Source: Saprospiraceae bacterium | Lineage (GTDB): Bacteria > Bacteroidota > Bacteroidia > Chitinophagales > Saprospiraceae | Length of the DNA: 45,860 nucleotides | Direction of reading: 5' to 3' | Assembly (NCBI GenBank): GCA_013002995.1 | Contig: JABDLO010000048.1 | Location: 1 to 45,860, forward strand | Shown: piece after piece, positions 17,244 to 25,904 of the stretch | Layout: each line of letters starts with the position of its first letter | How positions within the stretch are numbered: position 1 is the stretch's first letter | Position numbers and translations under genes: made by a program | Notes under the pieces: model-generated | Database searches by the model: none | Told to the model about the DNA's origin: nothing | What the model saw: the letters and a program-made list of their open reading frames with translations, nothing else

Positions 17244-20186
17244 ATGTACCTCAATTGTCATACCTATTATAGTCTCCGATACGGAACCTTATCACCTAAG
17301 CAATTGGTGGAATATGCTTTAGAAATGGGTGTTACCCATTTGGCATTGACCGATATCAATAATACTTCTGTTAGCTATGAATACATCGTACAATGTAAGA
17401 GGCACAACCTTAAACCCGTGCTTGGGGTAGAGTTCCGAGATGAAGAAAATGAATTGCTATTTATCGGTATCGCCAGAAACCGGGAAGGGTGGCGCGAATT
17501 GAATGCATGGCAGACTCAACACTCTCTGGATAAAATACCATTGCCACCTGAAGCTCCTGAGTTAAAAAATGCATATGTCATCTACAAGAAGCTACCCAAG
17601 GGCATCCACCACCTGCGTCCTTATGAATATGTGGGTGTGAGGCCTGAAGAAGTCAACCATCTTTTCTCATCTTACCTTAAAGATCATCAAGATAGACTGG
17701 TGGTACTCAGCCCAGTTACTTTCATAGATAAGGATGGTTACCGCACGCATAAGTTATTGCGTTGCATTGATCAGAATATTGTCCTCTCCCGACTTGACCT
17801 GAAGACCTGTGCCAAGGCTTCAGAACACTTCCATCAAGATGGCTTTCTGGAAGAAAAATTCCGGCAGTATCCGCGCATCCTTGAAAACACCCATTCCATC
17901 CTGGAAGATTGCGAGATGGAGATGGAAAGCACCTATCTCAATAATCGACGCACCTTCACTGGTAGTAATAAAGATGATTACAAGTTGCTCTACAAGTTGG
18001 CAACCAATGGTTGTATCCGGCGGTATGGAGAGTTTCATAAGCAAGCCATGAATCGCACACTTAAGGAATTGAAGGTCATCGACCGGCTTGGGTTCTCTTC
18101 CTACTTCCTGATCACCTGGGACATCATCAGGTATGCTCACACTGCCGGTTATCATCATGTAGGCCGCGGTAGCGGTGCAAACTCCATTGTGGCCTACAAC
18201 CTTTTCATTACTGATGTGGATCCCCTGGAATTGGATCTATACTTCGAGCGATTCATCAACCCGCACCGGACTTCACCTCCGGATTTTGATATTGACTTTT
18301 CATGGGATGAGCGGGATGATGTGACAGATTATATTTTCAAGCGATACGGAAAGGAACACACTGCCCTGCTTGCAACTTACAATACCTTCAAAGGCAAATC
18401 CATCATCAGGGAACTGGGTAAAGTACTCGGATTGCCTAAGGCCGATATTGACACCATAGTCAATGAACCTACCCGATCCGATAAGCATCATGCTTTTGCC
18501 AGGCACATCTTTAAGTATGGTAAGTATATTGAAGGTTTTCCCAATTACCTGTCCATCCACGCCGGCGGTATTGTCATCAGTGAAGAGCCCCTCCATTATT
18601 ATACTTCTCTCCAGATGATGCCCAAGGGTTTTCCGATCACCCACTTCGATATGTATGGAGCAGAAGACCTGGGCTTTCATAAATATGATGTGCTTAGCCA
18701 GCGAGGCCTGGGTCATATCAAGGATGCCGTTGAACTCGTAAAGCGCAACAAAGGTAAAGCCGTAGACATCCATGATGTGGCTTCCATCAAGGAAGACCCT
18801 GAGGTCAAAGCACAACTCAAGTCAGGAATGTGTATTGGGTGCTTCTACATTGAATCTCCGGCCATGAGGGGGTTGTTGTCCAAGCTGAAATGTGATAATT
18901 ACGTCCACCTGGTAGCTGCCAGTTCTATCATACGGCCGGGTGTGGCCAAGTCTGGGATGATGCGAGAATATATCACCCGGTTTCATCACCCAGACTCCTT
19001 CACTTATATACACCCTGTATTCGAACAGAACCTGGGTGAAACCTTCGGGGTGATGGTCTACCAGGAAGATGTGATGAAGATTGTCCACCACTTTGCAGGG
19101 TTGGATCTGGATGAGTCCGACGTACTGAGGCGAATCATGACCGGTAAGAAAAAGAACTCAGATACCTTCGAGCAGCTCAAGGCCAAATATTTCCGTAATT
19201 GTAAAGCAAGAGGTTATCCCGACGACCTGACGATGGAAGTGTGGCGTCAGATTGCCAGTTTCAGTGGTTATTCCTTCTGTAAAGCACACTCGGCTAGTTT
19301 TGCGGTGGAGTCATTTCAGAGTTTATATCTGAAGACGTATCATCCCCTGGAATTTATGACTGCAGTGATTAACAACTTTGGCGGGTTTTACAGCACAGAA
19401 CTCTATGTTCACGAAGCCAGGATGTGTGGGGCTACGATCGAGGCTCCTTGTGTCAATAATAGTACTTACCTCACAAATATCTATGGCGAGACCATATATA
19501 TCGGCCTCATTCATATTGCTGAACTTGAAAGGAAGATTGCCCATCGCATTGTGAGGGAACGCATCGAGCATGGGGACTACCGCAGCCTAAAGGACTTCGT
19601 CAATCGGGTGGAGATCGGCAAGGAACAATTGGAGATCCTCATCAGGATGGGGTCTTTTCGTTTTACGGGAATGAATAAATATGCTCTGATGTGGGAGAAG
19701 AATGCAGTATATCAACCACACACCCATGAGGTGGCCAGTGGTCCGGCGTTTTTTGACATTGATCAGGAGGATTATGAATTACCCATTCTGGAAGAGACTA
19801 AATACGAGCAGGCATTCGATGAAATTGAATTATTGGGTTTCCCTTTGTGCTCACCCTTTGATTTACTGACAACGGGATTCCGGGGAGATATTCTCACCCG
19901 ACACTTGAAAGACTATATCGGTAGGACGGTACGGATGGTTGGGTACTATGTTACAAGGAAAAATGTAACAACCGTCAATAGGCGATTGATGAACTTCGGT
20001 ACCTGGATCGATTGTGAGGGGCACTTCTTTGATACGACCCATTTCCCTCCATCGTTGGCCAGGTATCCATTTAAAGGCAGAGGTTGTTACATTATGCAGG
20101 GTAAGATCGTGGAGGACTTTGGCTTCCCCAGCCTGGAAGTGGATAAGATGGAAAAGTTGCCTTATGTGAAGGATGAGCGGTATTGA
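17244..20186 (+). CDS. Accessory DNA polymerase III alpha-type (DnaE2/ImuC-like) polymerase
   Basis: At 980 residues it is shorter than replicative DnaE (about 1160) and close to Bacteroidota accessory alpha-type polymerases that pair with translesion factors. The polymerase triad is intact: Asp347 and Asp349 in PDFDIDF and Asp482 in KYDVLSQRG. The family motifs YQEDVMKIVHHFAG, RRIMTGKKK and FSGYSFCKAHSASFAVESFQ are also present. The N-terminal PHP domain (about 1-210) is degenerate: the usual metal-binding H-x-H reads NCH and TDHGN reads TDINN, so it probably has no exonuclease. An OB-fold-like domain closes the protein (about 895-980), and the tau-binding tail is missing. No imuB, Y-family polymerase, lexA or yedK lies next to it here. 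By-eye base composition is more GC-rich than its neighbours. It is probably a mutagenic or repair polymerase rather than the replicative one. Confidence 0.9.
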   Translation: MYLNCHTYYSLRYGTLSPKQLVEYALEMGVTHLALTDINNTSVSYEYIVQCKRHNLKPVLGVEFRDEENELLFIGIARNREGWRELNAWQTQHSLDKIPLPPEAPELKNAYVIYKKLPKGIHHLRPYEYVGVRPEEVNHLFSSYLKDHQDRLVVLSPVTFIDKDGYRTHKLLRCIDQNIVLSRLDLKTCAKASEHFHQDGFLEEKFRQYPRILENTHSILEDCEMEMESTYLNNRRTFTGSNKDDYKLLYKLATNGCIRRYGEFHKQAMNRTLKELKVIDRLGFSSYFLITWDIIRYAHTAGYHHVGRGSGANSIVAYNLFITDVDPLELDLYFERFINPHRTSPPDFDIDFSWDERDDVTDYIFKRYGKEHTALLATYNTFKGKSIIRELGKVLGLPKADIDTIVNEPTRSDKHHAFARHIFKYGKYIEGFPNYLSIHAGGIVISEEPLHYYTSLQMMPKGFPITHFDMYGAEDLGFHKYDVLSQRGLGHIKDAVELVKRNKGKAVDIHDVASIKEDPEVKAQLKSGMCIGCFYIESPAMRGLLSKLKCDNYVHLVAASSIIRPGVAKSGMMREYITRFHHPDSFTYIHPVFEQNLGETFGVMVYQEDVMKIVHHFAGLDLDESDVLRRIMTGKKKNSDTFEQLKAKYFRNCKARGYPDDLTMEVWRQIASFSGYSFCKAHSASFAVESFQSLYLKTYHPLEFMTAVINNFGGFYSTELYVHEARMCGATIEAPCVNNSTYLTNIYGETIYIGLIHIAELERKIAHRIVRERIEHGDYRSLKDFVNRVEIGKEQLEILIRMGSFRFTGMNKYALMWEKNAVYQPHTHEVASGPAFFDIDQEDYELPILEETKYEQAFDEIELLGFPLCSPFDLLTTGFRGDILTRHLKDYIGRTVRMVGYYVTRKNVTTVNRRLMNFGTWIDCEGHFFDTTHFPPSLARYPFKGRGCYIMQGKIVEDFGFPSLEVDKMEKLPYVKDERY

Positions 20187-20249
20187 TCCACCTTCGCCAT
20201 TAACTACGCATAAAGCTTCGTTAATCAAAGAAGGCTTCGGCGGACAATG

Positions 20250-20636
20250 GACTTTGAGAGCAAAACTAGCATGGCTCGGGCCGTTCTTCTTGAAAACAAT
20301 GGTAACTAAAGGGGGAGGCGGTCCTCCATTTAGGGAGTCAGAGGGCAGAAGAGTATTGAATTAAGACTTCGGGACTTCGAGAGTAAAGACTTCGAGAGCA
20401 AAATAGGCGTGGCTCGGGCGGTTCTTCTTGAAAATCATGGTATCTATAGTGGGAGGCGGTCCTCCATTTAGGGAGTAAGAGGGCAGAAGAGTATTGAAAT
20501 AAGACTTCGGGACTTCGAGAGTAAAGACTTCGAGAGCAAAATAGGTGTGGCTCGGGCGGTTCTTCTTGCAAACCATGGCAACTAAAGGGGGAGGCGGTCC
20601 TCCATTTAGGGAGTAAGAGGGCAGCAGAGCAATGAA
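20250..20636. repeat. 138-bp tandem repeat, about 2.8 copies
   Basis: A 138-bp unit repeats with constant period: the block GGGAGGCGGTCCTCC begins at 20313, 20451 and 20589, and the GACTT(T/C)GAGAGCA block begins at 20250 and 20388. The unit contains GGAGG-CGGT-CCTCC, a perfect 5-bp hairpin, and repeated ACTTCGAGAG. The first copy lacks the left portion. The period is a multiple of 3, which creates long repetitive reading frames on the minus strand, but no start, signal or family supports a real protein. It lies 63 bp after the dnaE-like gene. Confidence 0.85.
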
Positions 20637-20664
20637 TGGATAACTATAATCCACCTTTCATCTT

Positions 20665-20757
20665 TTTTCACCACTAAGTCCACTCAGATGACACTAAGAA
20701 ATGCACAAAGCAATCCGAGAAAATCCGTTGTATCCGCACAATCAGCGTTCTATCAGG
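20665..20757. repeat. Degenerate short-word intergenic repeat (ACTAAG / ATCCG type)
   Basis: The segment has CCACTAAGTCCACTCAG and ACACTAAG words followed by AATCCGAG, AATCCGTTG and ATCCGCAC at roughly 10-12-bp steps. It resembles the low-complexity CACTAAG/AATCCGTG-type repeats scattered between genes in several environmental bacteria. No function is implied. Confidence 0.45.
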
Positions 20758-20791
20758 AATAATATGCAGGGTCACAGTGAGACAATTCACC

Positions 20792-21487
20792 CTAAGAAAC
20801 AGTCAGTATATGTTTGTATTTTTCATTGAATTCTCTCTTCAACATACCCGGGATTTTAAATGTGACCAGATAAATGAGGATACATGCCAATGGGGTGATG
20901 AAGGAAGCCAAAACAATCTGAAGGTTAGGGTGCCAGGCCGTCATCCAGAAAAACAAATCATCCATAAAATAGGAAGAATAAAAGGCAAAAGCCAACATTG
21001 AATAAGAGACAGAATAAAACGCCTTCATATACAGATATTCGTTCATCGCTTCTTCCCGGATGTATTGATGGCTAATAGTAAGTATTGCAGATACAATGAA
21101 GGCGGCGGTAGCAATGAAAAAAAGATATTTCAAAGGAAGGATACCGGAATGTAGCAATTGAAAAAGCAGGATCATGCATCCGACCGTACCAAAAACAAGA
21201 GGTGGTTTAAAGTAACCCAACACCATTTTAAATACCTTTCTAAGCCAATATTTAACCAGGGCCTTTTCTTTTGCTTCAATAATTTTGGCAAATCCAAATA
21301 TTCCAAATCCTTCATAAACCTGGTAGAGGGCTTTAGTGAAACCTATATCTGGATTTTTTTCTCTCAATTCTTCAATGGCTGATGCCAAATGATCCACCAA
21401 TTCTACCTGAACATCCTTATACCTAACATATTTCTTAAGTGTAAACTCAAACAATCCGTGAATCTCACTTTCTGTTAATCTCGACAT
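20792..21487 (-). CDS. PadR-partner membrane protein
   Basis: The 231-residue protein begins with a cytoplasmic helical region of about 85 residues (MSRLTESEIHGLFEF to the KYWLRKVFK segment) similar to the permease-prefix/DUF1700-type domain found next to PadR regulators. Predicted membrane helices follow at about 95-115, 120-140, 155-175 and 190-215. It is encoded 2 bp after the PadR gene, so the two are almost certainly cotranscribed and may act together. No catalytic motif is visible and the function is unknown. Confidence 0.8.
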   Translation of the reverse strand: MSRLTESEIHGLFEFTLKKYVRYKDVQVELVDHLASAIEELREKNPDIGFTKALYQVYEGFGIFGFAKIIEAKEKALVKYWLRKVFKMVLGYFKPPLVFGTVGCMILLFQLLHSGILPLKYLFFIATAAFIVSAILTISHQYIREEAMNEYLYMKAFYSVSYSMLAFAFYSSYFMDDLFFWMTAWHPNLQIVLASFITPLACILIYLVTFKIPGMLKREFNEKYKHILTVS

Positions 21488-21489
21488 AT

Positions 21490-21819
21490 CTATGATAATT
21501 TCGGTTTTAGAATGTGTTGCATCATGGAAAGGTATCTGGACATTTCATCAATCATGGTTGAAGTTTCTCTGGTACCTTTCTCAGTCAATCTATAATATTT
21601 TCTCATCCTTTTGCCGAAAGGCTTCAACTCAGCAACAATTAATCCATCTGCTTCCATGCGATGTAGCAAAGGATACAATGATCCCTCCTTGATATGTATC
21701 TCATCACTAGAAGCTTTCTTGACCTCTTGAGTGATCTGATATCCATACATCTCTTGTTGCTCTGACAACAATTTGAGAATGATGGTCTCGAGACTACCCT
21801 TGTACAACTTTGAATTCAT
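21490..21819 (-). CDS. PadR-family transcriptional regulator
   Basis: The 109-residue protein is a compact winged-helix PadR regulator. It has the LETIILKLLSEQQEMYGYQITQEV opening (split here: LETIILKLL, then MYGYQI), the wing core KEGSLYPLLHRMEADGLI and a C-terminal dimerization helix (about 85-109). PadR proteins are usually repressors that respond to small molecules or membrane stress. The gene is the first of a two-gene unit with a membrane protein. Upstream lie a TACTTTTG box 4 bp before the ATG and nested CATAG/CTATG palindromes, which suggest autorepression and a leaderless or nearly leaderless mRNA. Confidence 0.92.
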   Translation of the reverse strand: MNSKLYKGSLETIILKLLSEQQEMYGYQITQEVKKASSDEIHIKEGSLYPLLHRMEADGLIVAELKPFGKRMRKYYRLTEKGTRETSTMIDEMSRYLSMMQHILKPKLS

Positions 21820-21823
21820 GATT

Positions 21824-21831
21824 CAAAAGTA
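21824..21831 (-). promoter_or_regulatory. Candidate padR promoter -7 element
   Basis: On the minus strand this reads TACTTTTG, an exact TAnnTTTG Bacteroidota -7 element. It ends 4 bp before the PadR ATG, so transcription would start at or very near the start codon. No good -33 TTTG is seen at the usual 19-bp spacing. Confidence 0.5.
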
Positions 21832-21846
21832 CAAAACAAATTAATA

Positions 21847-21866
21847 CATAGTAATCCTATGCATAG
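21847..21866. promoter_or_regulatory. Candidate PadR operator (nested CATAG/CTATG palindromes)
   Basis: CATAG (21847-21851), CTATG (21857-21861) and CATAG (21862-21866) form two overlapping inverted repeats; CTATGCATAG (21857-21866) is a perfect palindrome. The element lies about 15 bp upstream of the candidate -7 box. Its position fits autoregulation by the PadR protein it precedes. Confidence 0.45.
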
Positions 21867-21890
21867 ATAAACTATAGTAAAAGGAAAAAT

Positions 21891-22604
21891 TTATTCTTCT
21901 TCCGTTTTGAAGGCCTCTCTGGATATATTCATACCAATAATGCCTCCCACTATATCAACTCCTGCATGAAGCAGAATCACAATTAATAGGGATTGAGAGA
22001 ATATAAAGATGGTGCTAAATAAAAGCGACATAATGGCGATCTTCAATACAGAATTGATCCCCTGGTACATATGAACGATACCAAAGATTACTGCAGGAAA
22101 GATAACGGCAACATTAAATGCCAGGATCTGGTCATCTATAACAGCCATTAAATAATTGACCAGGAATCCACGGTAAACAATCTCTTCACAGATGCCGGCA
22201 CTGATCGCCAGTATCATAAAATATCCTAATTCCTGCTTGTTCTGAGGTAAAAATGCAGCTGATTTCAGGATCTCATCTTCATTACCTTCCCGATTTAATT
22301 CTGTGTATGTTTCTATGACATAAGCAACAATAAATAACCCCGTCAGAACTATAACCAAAAGATCCATGATCGGGGATCTAAAACCCATTTCTTCCAATGG
22401 TCTAAGTGCCAGCAACCACAATACAAAAACCATAATCGCTCCGATCCACAGTACCCCGGCATTGGCCAGATAGAATTTTTTCTTATCTGATACAGTCATT
22501 CTAACCTCCTCCATGTTTACTTGCCCTCGCAGCACAGAAAGCACTGGAATAACGATGGCTATCAGAATAAAAAATAAATGGTCCCAAAGGGTGATATTGC
22601 TCAT
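21891..22604 (-). CDS. CPBP-family intramembrane glutamic endopeptidase
   Basis: The 237-residue membrane protein has about seven hydrophobic helices and the CPBP (Abi/CAAX-protease) motifs: Glu140-Glu141 and Arg145 in CEEIVYRGF, His178 in FGIVHMYQG and His213 in LLHAGVDIVGG. Members cleave within the membrane or modify signal-like peptides; in bacteria they are linked to bacteriocin immunity and stress, but the substrate here is unknown. It stands alone on the minus strand between the PadR unit and the VCBS operon terminator. A near-consensus TATCTTTA box lies just upstream on the minus strand. Confidence 0.9.
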   Translation of the reverse strand: MSNITLWDHLFFILIAIVIPVLSVLRGQVNMEEVRMTVSDKKKFYLANAGVLWIGAIMVFVLWLLALRPLEEMGFRSPIMDLLVIVLTGLFIVAYVIETYTELNREGNEDEILKSAAFLPQNKQELGYFMILAISAGICEEIVYRGFLVNYLMAVIDDQILAFNVAVIFPAVIFGIVHMYQGINSVLKIAIMSLLFSTIFIFSQSLLIVILLHAGVDIVGGIIGMNISREAFKTEEE

Positions 22605-22720
22605 CGAGTAAAGATAATTGAATAAAGAAAATATCTGACTTTGACTCGCCTGGACTAAGAATTATTGGATAATACAAGTAAGCTTCTTATCTTTCACTCA
22701 TAATACCAATTGAAAACCTG

Positions 22721-22749
22721 AAGCTGTAAGCAGAATCTGCTTACAGCTT
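22721..22749 (-). terminator. Intrinsic terminator at the end of the SusCD/VCBS operon
   Basis: AAGCTGTAAGCAGA (22721-22734) and TCTGCTTACAGCTT (22736-22749) are perfect reverse complements with only 1 nt between them, so the hairpin has at least 11 bp after loop fraying. On the minus strand it starts at the last VCBS stop codon and is followed by CAGGTTTTC. This is a strong candidate end for the operon. Confidence 0.75.
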
Positions 22750-25700
22750 TACCTTTTTATGGGCAAGATGACCTGTCTTAAAGTATCAGTATGATAAGCT
22801 ACCCATAATTTATTATCAATCTGTTCAATGTCCCTAATTTGACCTGGATATAAAGAAAGAATTTCCGGCGATTTCCAATTATTTTCAAATTCTATTGAAT
22901 AGAGATATCCAGCATCCTGCTTGCCCAGGTTGGGGTCAACCTCATGATAATTTCCACCCACAGCTATTCGCCCATCTTCTAAAGGCTCAATCGCTGTTAT
23001 GGGGAATGACTGAAGGCTTGAAGGAAAAGGGTGTGATTTCCACTCTCTTATATCTTCTTGGAAGTATACCGCACTTTTCAAAGTATGGACAAGCTTAACA
23101 ACAGACCCTTCAAGGGCGTCTTTGTCAAAAATATCTTTGACGGTCTTTCCAGCAAAGTCCTTATTCAGCACAAACTCTTTTTTAAGGCCTGGAAGTTGTT
23201 TCAATAATAATTCCAGATTGGGGTATATATACTCATTTCCGGATTCCATATAAGTAAGTATCGGATCTTCCTTTCCGTTATTATCAAAGTCATTTATATA
23301 AAGCCTCAGTGGTTGATCTTCTTCAGCTCTAAACCGATGATTAATTCCAAAATTGCCTGCAAGTATATCCAGGATGGCATCTCCATTCACGTCCGTAACT
23401 TCTACGTCAAACCACCATCCTTCTGAATTAGGTATGCTGTATTTTCCCAGCTTTCCATCCTGATTGATAAAAATGGTAACTGGCATCCACATTCCTACTA
23501 CAACCAGATCATCATCACCATCTCCATCCAGATCAACCCATTCTGCATCTTGCACCATTTCATTTAAATCTATGGGTGCGGGTGAAAATTCACCTCCCTG
23601 ATTTACCAGGATATAAGATGAAGATGAGTTTCCATAAGAACCGGTAATTCCATTCACCCCAATAAAAAGATCCGTATCGCCATCTTGATCCCAATCCGAT
23701 GCTTTTACTACAGCACTATTGCGATATATGGGTGAAAGCTGATCAGAAGCCATGAATTCCCCACCCTCATTTATAAATATCAAATCAGCGAGAAGCGGAT
23801 TGTTTTCTTTGAGTTCATTTCCCCCTGTCGCTATGTATAAATCCAGGTCTCCATCACCTTCCAGATCCAGCCACTCTGCATCATTCTCATCGATGTAATC
23901 ACGTGATATACCTTTATTTATTTTAGCAATGACTTCTCCACTTATATTTAAGATCACACCATCCTGCCCTTTACCTCCTGAAACATAAATCCTATCTCTT
24001 GTTCGATCCATCTTGGGCCCCAGAGTTGAACAAAAGATCGGTTGGAGGAACTCTCTTGTCTGATCATTATATGAAACATCCTTATGAATAAAACCCAGAC
24101 CCAGAGATGATACATTGGTTTGGACAACAGACTTATAGCTCATTCTATCTGAAGTGTATGAAATTGTATTATCTCCATTTTTAAGATTTGATATATGCTG
24201 TATGTTTCCGTCAGACCACAGTATAACAATAGAGTCTATGTTCTCAGATGGTGATGGAATTAATACCCGATGATCAGAAGTTGATTGGAATCCAGCTACT
24301 GGTTTTACTGTTCGATAATATCTTTCCTTTCCTTTATAAATTTTAATCTGAGATCCCAGGGCAAGGTGAGAAGGGACAAGGTTAATGGTGGTATATTCCT
24401 CTGGATTGGATTGGTTAACGAGGATTGATGCTAGTTCATTTATATTATTAACGACCAGGTCGAGATCTCCATCATTGTCCAGATCACCGTAAGCTGCTCC
24501 TGTAGATGCACCCGGCGATCCAATTTTTTGGGATGTGAAACCTTCATTCTTATTATTTATACCAAGGATATTGGGAACAAATCCCTGAGGCATTTTTTGA
24601 ATAAATTGAAGCGTATCCAGACCTTCGTTATTTATTTCATTGGCATAGAAATTTACAAAGTCCATGTCATTTGGGCGCCGGACTATACCATTGGAAATGA
24701 ATATATCCATGTCCCCATCCCCATCATAATCTTCTATAAGTGGACTCCAACTCCAATCTGTGGCCATAAGGTTAATGAATCCCGCTATTTCTGAAAATCT
24801 GGGAACTCCATCAACTACACCCTTATTGATCTGGACGGCATTTTTCGGACTCTGGTGGTGATAATCAAATCTTCTCTTGAACCTATAGATCTCATAATTT
24901 TCCCAACCTCCAGAATTTTTATAGGTGGTCTCATCACCAGGTTGCATATCGAGACTCATAATATCAAGTAATCCGTCTTGATTAATATCTCCAGCATCTA
25001 CACCCATAGTAAAATTAGAAGTGTGACCTGTACTCAACTCAATAACTTCCCTGAATGTTCCATCATGGTTATTGATGTATAAATAATCATTTTCATGAAA
25101 ATCATTTCCTACATAAATATCCAACCAATGATCATTGTTAAAATCTCCAATACTCAACCCCAACCCAAAACCCACCTCAGAGGAGAAGATACCTGCTGAG
25201 TCAGTTACATCATTATACTGTCCACTGTCATTTCTCAACAATAGATCTCCTGCGAGGCTGTCTTTGCGATATCGAGTGATTGATGCATCTGAAAACTGCT
25301 CCGGCCGCTTTACTGAATGGTTCAATAAGTAACAATCCAAATCTCCGTCCCGATCATAGTCAAAAAAAGCTGCGTGAGTAGAAAAGCCTGAAAAATCCAA
25401 GCCATACCGTTCTGCTTCCTCTTTAAATACATTATCTCCCTGGTTGATGTATAGCCGATTTCTGTCTTTGTATTGCAAGTAGTTTCCCAATCTGCACACA
25501 TAAATGTCCAGTAAACCATCCTCGTTTACATCAACCATAGTTACTCCACTCGACCAGCCGGCATCCTGACTTATTCCTGCTGAAACGGAAATATCCTCAA
25601 ATTTTAAATTGCCTTTATTAAGAAATAACTTATCAGGACCTTGATTGGCTGTGAAGAAAATATCAATCCATCCATCTTTATTGATGTCACCTAATGCAAC

Positions 25701-25904
25701 ACCTCCACCATTGTAGAAATACAAGTATGACAATATATTGAATGATGAAGATTCAATTAAGTCATTGCTAAAATCCACATCCGACTGATCTTGTGGAATA
25801 TTTATAAATATCGAATCCTCAGCCGGATTACAAGAGCCTAATAGTAATAGGACAAAAGATAGTATGACGATGTGTTGTTTATGACTCAATTTGGCCTGTT
25901 TCAA
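22749..25904 (-). CDS. FG-GAP/VCBS repeat and ASPIC/UnbV surface lipoprotein (third paralog)
   Basis: The 1051-residue product has a lipoprotein signal (LLGSC, Cys25) followed by NPAED, an acidic start that fits surface-exposed Bacteroidota lipoproteins. The first half is an FG-GAP/VCBS propeller with many calcium-type loops (DINKDGWID, DVNEDGLLD, DYDRDGDLD, DINQDGLLD, DYDGDGDMD, DLDNDGDLD). An ASPIC/UnbV domain (about 505-580) and a second propeller (about 610-950, LEGDGDLD, DWDQDGDTD, DLDGDGDDD) follow. It is the most divergent of the three paralogs in this operon. Its start overlaps the previous gene by 26 bp, so translation is coupled. A ligand-binding role beside SusD is inferred from position; no catalytic site is evident. 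Confidence 0.9.
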   Translation of the reverse strand: MKQAKLSHKQHIVILSFVLLLLGSCNPAEDSIFINIPQDQSDVDFSNDLIESSSFNILSYLYFYNGGGVALGDINKDGWIDIFFTANQGPDKLFLNKGNLKFEDISVSAGISQDAGWSSGVTMVDVNEDGLLDIYVCRLGNYLQYKDRNRLYINQGDNVFKEEAERYGLDFSGFSTHAAFFDYDRDGDLDCYLLNHSVKRPEQFSDASITRYRKDSLAGDLLLRNDSGQYNDVTDSAGIFSSEVGFGLGLSIGDFNNDHWLDIYVGNDFHENDYLYINNHDGTFREVIELSTGHTSNFTMGVDAGDINQDGLLDIMSLDMQPGDETTYKNSGGWENYEIYRFKRRFDYHHQSPKNAVQINKGVVDGVPRFSEIAGFINLMATDWSWSPLIEDYDGDGDMDIFISNGIVRRPNDMDFVNFYANEINNEGLDTLQFIQKMPQGFVPNILGINNKNEGFTSQKIGSPGASTGAAYGDLDNDGDLDLVVNNINELASILVNQSNPEEYTTINLVPSHLALGSQIKIYKGKERYYRTVKPVAGFQSTSDHRVLIPSPSENIDSIVILWSDGNIQHISNLKNGDNTISYTSDRMSYKSVVQTNVSSLGLGFIHKDVSYNDQTREFLQPIFCSTLGPKMDRTRDRIYVSGGKGQDGVILNISGEVIAKINKGISRDYIDENDAEWLDLEGDGDLDLYIATGGNELKENNPLLADLIFINEGGEFMASDQLSPIYRNSAVVKASDWDQDGDTDLFIGVNGITGSYGNSSSSYILVNQGGEFSPAPIDLNEMVQDAEWVDLDGDGDDDLVVVGMWMPVTIFINQDGKLGKYSIPNSEGWWFDVEVTDVNGDAILDILAGNFGINHRFRAEEDQPLRLYINDFDNNGKEDPILTYMESGNEYIYPNLELLLKQLPGLKKEFVLNKDFAGKTVKDIFDKDALEGSVVKLVHTLKSAVYFQEDIREWKSHPFPSSLQSFPITAIEPLEDGRIAVGGNYHEVDPNLGKQDAGYLYSIEFENNWKSPEILSLYPGQIRDIEQIDNKLWVAYHTDTLRQVILPIKR

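Larger units (their letters stand above)
20187..20791. other. 605-bp repeat-rich intergenic region downstream of the polymerase gene
   Basis: This region between convergent genes (polymerase on plus, PadR partner on minus) holds no supported gene. After the polymerase stop comes a short motif with GCTTCGGCGGACAA, then the 138-bp tandem array (20250-20636), then a degenerate stretch built from ACTAAG-like and ATCCG-like words (20665-20757). No clear intrinsic terminator was seen apart from the small GGAGG/CCTCC hairpins in each repeat. Confidence 0.7.

Noticed and set aside
17820-18158. 112-residue antisense reading frame in the polymerase gene
   Set aside because: Same reason: it is a shadow of the conserved coding strand with no start context.
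18300-18815. 171-residue reading frame antisense to the polymerase gene
   Set aside because: It lies wholly under well-conserved polymerase motifs and has no family signature. It is explained by the codon bias of the true gene.
20250-20636. Possible CRISPR array
   Set aside because: The repeated unit is 138 bp with no alternation of short repeats and unique spacers, and no cas genes are nearby.
20338-20654. Repetitive reading frames on the minus strand across the tandem repeat
   Set aside because: They exist because the period is a multiple of 3. There is no convincing start, signal, domain or composition, so they are treated as non-coding.
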